From assembly GCF_905475345.1 (NCBI RefSeq), contig NC_066599.1, positions 725,001 to 789,000 of the forward strand: 64,000 bases of DNA, in the 5' to 3' direction. Both the position numbers and the translations under genes were made by a program. Shown here piece after piece: positions 23,238-33,864 of this stretch. A model generated the notes under the pieces. The model saw only the letters and a list, made by a program, of their open reading frames with translations. It did not search any database and was not told the origin of the DNA. The first letter of the stretch is position 1. Every line of letters starts with the position of its first letter. This DNA is from Vespula vulgaris. Its lineage: Eukaryota > Arthropoda > Insecta > Hymenoptera > Vespidae.

Positions 23238-23479
23238 CTCTTCTCTCAGTATCGCAAAATAGAGCTCTATTTTCGTACTCTGGTTTTAGTCGGCTGTTGC
23301 GATATTGTGTATCCATCTTCTCTTTTCAATTCCATGGTTTTCACACGTGTATGTGTTTCATTATACCTTCCGGATGTCCATTCTTTCTTTTATTCCGAAT
23401 TCTTTCATTTTCACGTGCGCGCATGTTTCAGTTTTCTTTTCTTCTCTCTCTCTTCTCCTCCTCTTCATGGATTTTGATA

Positions 23480-23972
23480 TATCAGCTCAAGTCCGATGTA
23501 TCTTCGAACGGGCCGGTTCATACTCGCGATCGTTAGACGCGAATACGGGTAGGATAGAAAGAACACTCGCGCGTGTGTCGGCGGGCACAGGCGTGGTGTT
23601 CTCGCGCGCGATTAAAAGTCCTACGGTAATGGACTTCGTTTGATTGCTAAACCGAATAATGACCGGTCGTGTGTCGGTTCGTGTCCTGCCGAGTAATATG
23701 GTTTGCTATCCGTAAGCGTGGACTGACCCTCCTCCTGTTAGCGGCCTGAATTCTCGGTTGGTGCATGGACGCCGCGAACGCGAATTTAGAGTAGAGTCAC
23801 CGCTATCATAACACTCCCGGGAGTGTTCGGGCGCGATTAAAAGTCCTACCGAGGACTTCGTTTTATAGAACGCCGTTTATTTGATCACGCCGGTCACGCG
23901 AATTTTAGAGTAGAGTCCCCGTTAGCCCGTGGGTCCTCAGATGCAGCAACCTTCACGTGGTGGGACCTGAGT
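23480..23972 (+). ncRNA. D' module, copy 6 (variant)
   Basis: Same plan as copy 4: stem 23562-23600, AAGTCC/GGACTT 23616-23636, GACCGGTC 23661-23668, palindrome ACACTCCCGGGAGTGT 23811-23826, AAGTCC/GGACTT 23841-23858, D tail. The region before the first stem carries several extra bases relative to copy 4. Confidence 0.55.
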
Positions 23973-24021
23973 CGGTATTACTTGTAATATATTGAAATAC
24001 AGTATGATACAAGTACTACCG
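23973..24021 (+). ncRNA. E hairpin 7, short loop, covarying
   Basis: CGGTATTACTTGTA (23973-23986) against TACAAGTACTACCG (24008-24021); loop 21 nt. The two innermost pairs are T-A and A-T where the long-loop copies have C-G and G-C. One arm position is mismatched. Confidence 0.65.
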
Positions 24022-24209
24022 GGCGAATGGCTGCTTATCTCAGTTATATTCCAAAATTCATTTTAATTATATCTGAACGTTAAGATCTTACATTTTCTAT
24101 ATCTGATAATACCGCGATTTTATAATTTTAATTTCTTTGTTGCTCTTATATATTTTTATTTATTTTCATTTACTAACTTTTATATTCATTTACTTTGCTC
24201 AGCGACCTT

Positions 24210-24290
24210 TAAGGGATGAAGTCTGGTTCGGCCAGCTCGCGATATAGTGGAACAAGGTTCCAGTACTACTGAACGAATAGTTGAATATAA
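24210..24290 (+). repeat. degenerate last E-like element
   Basis: TCGCGATATAG followed by GGAACAAGGTTCC and AGTACTACTGAACGAATAG recalls E with a broken left arm. Beyond it I see no more modules. Confidence 0.35.
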
Positions 24291-24299
24291 TCACTTTAT

Positions 24300-26580
24300 A
24301 TCTTCAATAATATTTGCACGAATAAATAGAACGAATATATCGGAACTCTGTGAACGAATGTACGTAAAGTATATAAATTTGACGCGACTAAAGTTTTGTC
24401 GATTACTTGGTAAAAAATACTAATTAGTGAATATATACTTATGTATCATATATTAATTTTATTAATTTGAAAAAGTTAGTTCATTACTATCTCAACTATA
24501 TAAAGTACATTTTTCTGCATTGCTTTCGTTCGTGGTTTCACTTATTTTCCTACGAATTATATTTAGTATCTTTTATGGATTTATATTAAAAAATAAATGA
24601 GAGCGATGCCGCGTCATAAGTATCATGGATTACTACGATAGATACGCCGCCATTAAAAAATTAATATAAATGTAAATGAATAAAAAGTTTGAGTTTGAAT
24701 CTACTAAACTCTTTCTATTCTAACGCACCAATCCTCTCGTTATGTTGCGCGGGCGTGATACCTAACGAGTTTATAAATTGATACGATAGACGCATGGGGG
24801 CGACACTGTCGCCACTCGCGCTTGTAGTTCACATTTTGTCCGTAAGTGTCGCTGAAGTCACACGCACTTGGAGCGAAAGGCGACGAACAGCCTTAAGAAT
24901 GTAATCGAATATTTCGTAATATTTGGGGGAATACATTTGCGTCGAAATAACGGTCATTACCGTGTAAACCTAACATGGCGATGGAGAAGGATGAGAGGTT
25001 AGGAGGAGGGAAAGGAAGAAGCGGAGGAGGAAGAGGATCGTGAATAAAATTCTAAAGAGTCTCGACGAAGAAACCAAGAGGTTGGAGATGAAGACAAATT
25101 GAAGAATAGAAAAAGATAGGGAACGGTAAAGAGGAATTAAGCGTGTGAAAACGATTGAAGCTAAAGATAATGAAACGTTTATGGTACTTGAACAAGAAAT
25201 TTTCATACACCATTCGTCATCATTGTTAACGATTTCAATCGCAATATTTCGAATCTTTTTTCTCCTTTCTTTTTCGTTGCTTTTTATCACGTATAATATA
25301 TAGTTTTTTCTTTATATAGTAGTTATTTTTTGCTTAGTTCTCGATACACGTTTCGAACTATGGATCATGGATCAAATTGAAATCTCTGATTTGTACTTTA
25401 TGTTATATTTTATACTTTCTTACGTTACCTTGATTGACTCGATAGTTCTTTCTTCGTATCGCCTTGAATCATTCGATGTATTGTTTCACTATACTTCTCT
25501 CCGTTCTCCCCTCTGCATCCCTCTCTTTCTCTTTTTTCTCCTCCTTCTTCGATTGCCTTCGTAAAACGTAACGGGGAGTCGTAAAAGGGAAACTGTTCTT
25601 TTATAGTCGTAAGTATACGGGCAGGTACGTATATCAAACTTAAATCCCATAGCTCATAGGTTATATGTACACTCGTTTAATTATTTTATTTCTACGAATT
25701 TAAAAGACTGTTATCAATTCTGTTATCTTTTTATTTTTGATTACTTAAGTTTATTGTCGTTATCATTTTTTACCGCAAAATATATGTATATATATATATG
25801 TATGTACGAGCATTTTATTTGAGGTTAAATTCTTCTTCTGTTTCGTTAGATATTCTTGTAATTGAATTTTTCTGTGTTGTATCACGCATCGTGTTAAATC
25901 AGATCGTAATAATAATTCGATTAGTTACGATTATAAAAACTAAATTAAATATCATCTGTGACAATTTCTTCTTTCGGAATTATACGAATATTATGAGAAT
26001 ACATACACCTGCATTTGTTTTAATAGTTTAATATGTATTAGCGTAATTACGATCATTTCGGATAATAATTTTATACATAATCGATGTTCGATATTAACGA
26101 TCGATTATTGGTCACATGGCATCAAAGTGCCACCTGGTGGCCGAGCGTCGAATTAAATTTGAAAGTAAGGACCTGACGTTAGGCAATATTACCAGTTATT
26201 CGTAAGAAGAAGCTTGCATGGCTCGCACGTTTCTCATATATTACAATCGAATATATAGTTTTAATGGAAAAAAGGTAAAAACCCTTCGCGCTTTTACTAT
26301 CGATAAGAACTATGATCGATATTAGAAAGTTTATGAATCGTCGAAAGAATTTGTGCGGTAAGATAGGACAGACATAACCTCTCAACGTTGATTTTAATCA
26401 TTTTTACGCATGTACCAAATTGTAATAAATTCGCGAATCGACGATGGGATCGTTTTCCGACAAAATTTTTATTTCATTTCTTTCTTATTATCTTCGAAAG
26501 GACGTTTCTCTTAATATTATAACAATCGATTAACGATCTTGAGTTATACGATTTTTCATTTCATTTGTTTCTTTTGTTTT
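24300..26580. other. intergenic, no supported gene
   Basis: AT-rich DNA with a somewhat GC-richer stretch at 24740-24900 that includes the inverted repeat GGCGACACTGTCGCC. No coding exon is recognised. Reading frames on either strand near 25000-25560 look like CT/GA-biased artefacts. Confidence 0.5.
26127..26145 (-). promoter_or_regulatory. CTCF-like motif
   Basis: The minus strand reads CTCGGCCACCAGGTGGCA, matching the CCACCAGGTGGCA core that CTCF binds across bilaterians. A single site seen by eye; binding is an inference. Confidence 0.4.
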
Positions 26581-26879
26581 AGATCGATATATGTATATAT
26601 ATATATATATATATACATATGTATATATATATATCGAATTAGAATGGAACGTAGAAAGATAGTAAGAGAGAGACTCTGGTTGTCTCATCGTCGACGTCGT
26701 CAAAGCCTACGGATCGATGGATCAATAAGAATAAAACGGCAGGAGTCAGCAGCAGGTGGTGCCAGTTGCTCGTGACTACGGTCCTGACCCAGTCCAGGCA
26801 GCCGGGAGGCCTTTCAACTCGATTCGTGTATCCCCTGTACACAGTATCCGACAAGGTGTGGTTCTAGACGCGTCGAACG

Positions 26880-27107
26880 GTGCTCGCATTCTCTCTTTCT
26901 CTCTCTCTACCCTCTCTTCTTCACTTTTTTTTTTAATCCTCCGTACACTTCTTTCCAAATCATTGACCGTGCGAGAGAGATTACGTAAGAAAGTTTTCTC
27001 GCTTGCGAGATTTCGTTTTCGTTCCGTCTCACTCGCTCTTCTTTCTCCTTTCTTTCTTTCTCTCTCTTTCTATCTGTATATCATAATCCTCGCATATATC
27101 AGTGTTT

Positions 27108-27140
<33 letters not shown>

Positions 27141-27225
27141 GTCTCTTTCTATCTGTCTCTCTCTCTCTCTCTCTCTCTGTTTCTATCTCTTTCTCTTTCT
27201 CTCTCTCTCTCTCTCTCTTTAACGT
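26880..27225. repeat. CT-rich microsatellite region
   Basis: Pyrimidine-rich stretch with CT runs, densest at 27109-27217. It gives long Ser/Leu and Arg/Glu frames on opposite strands that are not genes. Confidence 0.9.
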
Positions 27226-27906
27226 ATTCAGAAAACTTTTCGTACACGCGCGCTTGCAACTCGAGGACATCCACCTACGTAGTACCAACTCTCGACGATA
27301 TTTCGATTCTCGAAATATCGAAATAAAACGAGTTGGAATATCATAAGGAAAAGATAGAGAGAAGGAAAAATATATACGTGTATATAGATAGAAATTTGTC
27401 GGAAGAAGGAAGAAATAAGGAGGAGAAGGAGAAGAAGGAAAAAGAGAAGGAGAATAACGGCGTACTCTCGGTCATTATTATTATGTTCGCCATTTTGTCG
27501 AGTCTCGTCGGCGCGAAAAATCACTTCGTACATCGTTGACTTTAGTTTTGAAATCATTTACGTCGCGACTTTTTTTCCAATCGATAAATGGTAGCTGCCT
27601 CTCGGAGAGGATAAAACTATCATTGGGAAAAGAAATCTATGTGGTTTAGCTCGTGAAGGAAGTGAGAAAATCAAAAAGTGTGAGAAGTTTGAACGAAAGG
27701 GGTTAAGGATAAAAAGGACGCCGGTTAGGTGGATTTTCGTGTCGCTGCGAAGGGATTTTACCGACCGGACAGACGCACGCTCTCACAACATTTCTCTTTA
27801 TTTCTTTCTCTCTCTCTCTCTCTCTCTCTTCCTCTCTTTACTCTCGCACACGATCTAGAATTCGAATCACTGCGGAAGAAAAGGAACAGCTGCGATCGCT
27901 GGAATC

Positions 27907-28082
27907 ATGAAGTTTCGTAAGTAACATTTTCTGCTTTTTCGAGGATCAAAGATTTCTGTCTTGTCAAAGGAATGAGAAACGGAACGAAACGAAAAAATGC
28001 TTTCAAAAACACGCGAGAAGTGCGTTTAACGTTTGTGACTCAGCTTTCCGTGTTTGTAGAATATGTGATAAATATAATATAT

Positions 28083-28113
<31 letters not shown>

Positions 28114-28219
28114 TATATATATATTTTTTTTTGTTTTGTTCCGTTCGATCGCAAGAGAAAGGTGTGTTTATCGTATGCGGTGAAAGACGTTCTTTCTCTT
28201 TCTCTCTCTTTCTCTTTCA

Positions 28220-28261
<42 letters not shown>

Positions 28262-31200
28262 TTCTTCACGGTAAGATTCGCTCGAACGTCGAGCTATCTC
28301 TTTCTCTTTCTCTCACACAAGAGTCGTATTACAACGCGTCGAGAAGTGGTATTCGAGTTTATTCGAGCGTGATCGAGCGTGATCGTTGAAAAATAATATC
28401 TTTCGAAACGTTTCGGCGACATCTTCTTCTTCTTTTTCGCTTCTTTTCTTTTCTTTACGTTTCTTTTCGTTTCTTTGAAATTTGAAGTACGTACTTATTT
28501 ACAATGTACCTACATAACCGCGATAAGTATATTGTATTTGGTTAATGTCACATTTCTCTTTTAAAGAACAAGTTTATTTTCATTCGACGTTTCGCCGATC
28601 ATCGAAATTGGTATTATTCTTATAAGGTACGTTTTGTAATTTCTTTCGGATCGATACCTAACCTCGAAGCGCGTTCGATTTAAATTCTCTCTCTCTCTCT
28701 CTCTCTCTTCGTTGCTCTCTTTCGTTCGAAGCTACGACTCGTGAACGCATGCCTAACGGTATTCACGGCATACCGAGTTCAATTTCTACGAATCTTGCGA
28801 CTGAAAGAGTTAATGCTTTTTATGGCTATGTTACGTTCCTCCTAACATAATTATTGCCATAATTGCATTGTTAGAAAGTATAGCTATTCTATTTTACGGT
28901 TCGATAAATTCAACATTATTATTGCACGAAGAGAAAAAAAGAAGACAAACGTTTCGTCGTAATGCGAAAGATCGAGATATACGGTCATTTACTATGAACA
29001 ACGTCGATATCGATTGCTCGATTCTACAGGTAGATATCACCTGACACGCTGACATTACGATTCGAACGATATTAAAAATGTTTGGAATAATATTTATCTA
29101 CGAGCATTTGTTCTTTATTCAATTATTTACTTATTTTTGGTGAAATTCAAACGACTTAAAGATGTCAATGGGCGAATAGACGAAGCGATTAGTCTCTTCG
29201 AACGTTATTCGTAAGAACGAACGCCGAAGCCCGGCAAATTCAAAAATCCTGATATAAATAACACGCGGTGCGAGTTTAAAAACGATTTATCTTCGATTTA
29301 CGTAGACACGATTTATATACATTCGTATAAAAGGAATTTTCGATCGGATTCGAGATTACCTTCCGGTTAAATGATCAAACGCGGCTTTCACAGAACGAAT
29401 GGCCGAGGAGAACACGGCGTATTTCGATGAAAGTATGACATTGCGTTGATCTAAATCGATGTAAAACTACCAACGGATTGTAACGCGATTGAATTAGAAA
29501 AGGCTGGAAATACGTATAAAAGATATCAATAAGTACATGCGCTTAATTATTCGTACTACGTATTTTTATTATCTATATAAAACGAATCGGTAAATAATAG
29601 GATACGCGAAATTATCTTTGATAATAATTTCGTATCATAATTTCGTATTACGATTCCGTAAGCGCGTAATCGTTCGACTTTCTCGGCGTTATGCTACCGC
29701 TATAGAAGTAAAAATAGAATAAAGAAGAAGAAAGAAAGAAAGAAAAAATATTTTTTCAAGCAGTTCAAGATCGAGACTCGAGAACACGCGATTAAAGTCG
29801 TTCGCCACCGAGCAGGTGCTCGTTTCAAAAATTCATGGCCCCTAGGATCTCGCGTTTGACGTTTGAAATCAATTTAAAACCTTTTCGTTTTCACGCCTCG
29901 AATACGGCCGAGTATTCGCGTAAGTACGTAGTTGTGCCCGCTTTGCCTGCATTAGATAATTACTTCGGAGGTCAACGAAGAAGAAAAAAAAAGAAAAAAG
30001 GAAAAGTAAGCAAAAATCAGTCGTACGAAAAAGAGAAATATATGATTACATATCGTTAACAACGAGCAAATTACATATCGCGAATAATACGTAACTCATT
30101 ATTAATCCGTATTAAAAACTAGACATTTAATGAGAAATTAAAAACAAAAGAGAATATCGATAACGCTTAAAAGTAATATATTTAAAATATACGAGCGATA
30201 TTAAAATTTACGTTTAAGCGCGTTCTCGCATTCGCTTATAAAATAGAACGAGGATGGATAATAGAGCGTACGCGTTCGTTCAACTAGCTTCAAAGACAGA
30301 TACTATGGAAAAGAAAAATCGAAGTTGAGCGTGGAATTTCTAGGACATCGTAGTCGCGTCACCACGACGACATATTCCCTAAACATCGCGCTTTAGAAGA
30401 TCGTATCGTGCGAGCGACGTGTCTCCGATGGGATCCAACTTCTTTCGAATGATTTGCGTTAAGTTTGACAGGGTCCTATCGATCCTAAGAAATATATCTG
30501 TATGCATATATGAAGAAGAAGTAGTAGAAGAAGAAGTAGAAGAAGTAGAGTATAAATATCACTTCGAGTCAGTCGAGTTTTCCGCTTTCCCGAGGAAAAT
30601 GGATCAAATTTTTGCTTTCGCAGTAAAATAAATAAACGAATAAATAATTTTCGTAGCGACGAGTACGTAATATTTGGAATTTATTTCTCGATGAAACTCG
30701 TCGAAAAACGTGCGCTCGATATAAGTATGGACGTAATAATAATTCATCTACTTCTCGAACGAGCAATCTTTAAATCTACCGAATGGATACTTACGATCGA
30801 TATTATTCTAATAAAACGGAACGAACAATATTGAATTCGGCGAAATTTCGAACAGCTACGGCGACCAACGGGGAGGTTTTTGGGTTAGCGAAGATCGGAG
30901 AGTCCATTAATCACAATGAATTATCGCGAATTAGAGTATTCGTTCTTAATGGAGAAAAACGACTGACAGAGTTACAGAGTTACAGAGAGTTGGAGAAAGA
31001 GAGAGGGAGATTGGAAGAGTAACAGAAGGCAGAGACAAGTCACGAAGCCTTGTACTCGTTCGGTCGAACAATAGAATGAATAATCATATACGAGAGAGAA
31101 TCGTTCTTAGATCAAACAACTTCGTCTTAAGAACCTACATTTTTTTCATTTCCTTTCGAAGGTGCATTTGTCCGATGATAATTAGATTTATTATTTCTTT

Positions 31201-32774
31201 TTCTCATACACCTGCGTAATATACAATTAATCTAATATCTATTTTTTTCTCTTGTTTCTTTTTTCTTTTTTGATATATATGTATCTGCATATATATATAT
31301 ATATACATATACGTATATACATACAACTTAATAAAGAAGAAGAACTGACTCTCCAATGATAATTAGATCTCTTTCTCACACACATACACACGCACGTATA
31401 ATCATTTATTTTACTTTATATATATATATATAAATCTGTCAGAAAAAATGAAAAAAGGAGGAGGAAGTAAACAATTTTTTTTCATCGCCGTAATTGTTGC
31501 GTGAATGAGTAATAGACGAACGATTCCATCTATCTATCGAGCAAACCGATATACGATAAATCAAATACGACGTATTCGTCGAAGTCTTTATATATTTTTT
31601 CTTATTTTAAAATAATTAAAATCTTTTTTCTCGCTCATACGCACGTACATCCACGCGCGAAGAATAATTTTATTTTTCTCTTTTCATATATCTCTTTCAT
31701 TCATTAGCTCGTCCTTTAAAGTCTCTCTCTCTCTCTCTCTCACTTTCTCGCATCTTCTCCGTCTCTCTCACGTTTACAAACAATCTCATTCTATTTATCC
31801 ATCCATTTCTTACACGCTCATTCATCCTTTCTCTTTCTCACGCTCATCCATTCATTCTTCTCTCTTTCTTCTCTCTCTGTCTTTTCTTCGTCGTTAATAT
31901 CGTAACGAACGCGAGATGACGTGTAAGAACGAAAAAGAGACAATGAAAGCAAGAAAGAAAGAAAGATCTATCAGCATCTATCCTTTTCCACTCACACACG
32001 TACACACCCAGTCAGTTATATCCACCCATCTTACCATCCACACACACACGTATACTCATTCGCATTTCTTTTTAATCCTATATCTCTTTTTCGCTCGCTC
32101 TCACACGTATCCTCGATTGTCCTCTCAGAAAAGGAAAAGGATACGGTCGCACCTGTCTTCTATATTCTATCGAGGGAATAAATCCAACTTGTCCTGACGT
32201 TGTTCCTATCTACCTACCTATCTGTCTAGTACCTATGTATCATATATATGTACGTATACATATATACATATATTATGTATATATACACGCGTGTGCGTAC
32301 ATAAGTGAGAGATCGCGTGAAAACGGATACAGATGCGAAAGTCCTGTCAAAGCGTTTGCAAGTTTTCCTAGTAGGTACATCGATCGGCACTCGTGCTCAA
32401 CACGTAATTCCTATCCTCGTTTTAACTCTCCTCCCCCACCTTCCCTCTTTATCACTCTCTCCACCTCCTCTTTCCTCTTCTTCCGCTGTTACACCCACCA
32501 TCCTACTATGTTCATCCCTGCTACCTTTGTCTCTCTATCTTTAACGCACGTTTCGTCATATATCGCAAATCACTTTCGCGTAACGAATGCAAAACCCTGA
32601 TTAAGATTTTATGTATACGTATATAGATACATAGGATACGTACATGCATACACACACACACATATATATATATATTTATAACGTATATTATAGTCTTTTC
32701 CTCTCTCTTTTTTATTTTGTCGTTTCCTTTTGTTTTAATCATGTCGAATTTGTTTCTCTCTTCGTTTTTCTTCT

Positions 32775-32805
<31 letters not shown>

Positions 32806-33819
32806 TGAACGAGTTATATTCGCTGTCCTTCCACGCAATTAACCTTTTACTACGGCCGACTCGTTTTGTAGAATCCATCGAATTTTTCTATGCTAGGGAG
32901 AGAGATGAGCTCACGGTCCACTAGAAATTCTCTACATTTTCCTATATACTTTTTCTCGTGCTTGATCGTAACGATGAGATTGTTAACGAAACTACACAAC
33001 TACCGACCTATTTCTTTTTTTTCTCTTTCCTTTCCTTTTTCTTCTTTTTTTTTTTATTTTATCAAGTTCGTGTCGATAGGAATGGAGTGAGAATGGGATG
33101 GAGGTGGGTGTGAGGGATAGTCGTAAGGGAAGAAAGTGTAAACTGTTTATATATTTATTATTTTTAGTAGATTTCGTTTCATAATAATAACGATAATAAT
33201 GATGATGATGATGATGATTAAAACATTTGTTATATAATATTATTGTGTAACAATTGGACGATTTTATAACTAGAAAAAAAAAAACAATTTGAAATACGTC
33301 ATTTTTGCGAGAAGGATAATTGAATCGAAATAAATGAAGGTAATTAAATTTTCTTCAGATCGGTACGTAATTAGTAGGAGAAATTGTATCGGTGTTTTTT
33401 TTTTGTTCTTGTTCTTTTGCCTGCTTCTTTTTTTTTTTTTTCGTTCGTGAACTTTCAGGGGAAAATTGTCTCTAGCTCGGTGTTAAAGGTTGGAAAGAGA
33501 AAGAGGAATAGAAAGGGAGCGAGACAGAGAGAAGGAGAGAGAAAAAGGAGAGAAAAAATGCATGATTAGGAAAAATCGTTCGGCGTTATAGGCCAGACAA
33601 ATAGAAAAGAAGAAACTTGGGAAAGGCGCGAGAAGTTAACTCGAAAGTCGTACGGAACGAATCGACCCTGACTAATCGAGAGTCTAATTGACCTTGCTAA
33701 CTCGAATGTCCGGTGTTTGACGCATCCATGAAATCGCTGCGAAAGATGAGAAAACTTTTTCCGAGATCTCGTGCATCCTCACGCTATAGATATGTTCCCC
33801 GTATTAAAGAGAGAGAGAC

Positions 33820-33864
<45 letters not shown>

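Larger units (their letters stand above)
19711..23972 (+). repeat. 2.82-kb higher-order tandem duplication
   Basis: The order D-E-G'-D' at 19711-21141 recurs at 22531-23972 with few differences. Matching points (D start, E, G') are offset by 2819-2820 bases. The low divergence shows this is the youngest step in the growth of the locus. Confidence 0.8.
9329..24021 (+). ncRNA. candidate multi-exon structured non-coding RNA locus
   Basis: I do not recognise this locus. It is built from repeated modules that share GT-AG splice signals on the plus strand: the R array, exon B, then repeated G, D and E modules. The second half repeats the same plan from 16380, and 19711-21141 is repeated at 22531-23972. 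Spliced R exons of about 160 nt are not multiples of three and the C-run in each unit varies in length, so a protein is unlikely. Inverted repeats in D and E keep pairing through paired changes between copies. It could be one long transcript, several duplicated transcripts, or a decaying repeat family; transcription is inferred from splice signals only. Confidence 0.5.

Noticed and set aside
13955..24021. E elements as terminal inverted repeats of a small DNA transposon
   Set aside because: Not excluded, but less favoured. They mostly sit at a fixed place after D, no target-site duplications are visible, and separate stems in D also covary.
9329..24300. Satellite, ribosomal RNA, tRNA or telomeric origin of the repeat locus
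   Set aside because: No rRNA-like or cloverleaf sequence seen. TTAGG occurs only singly (in CAGGTTAGG), and the complex ordered modules with splice sites do not fit a simple satellite.
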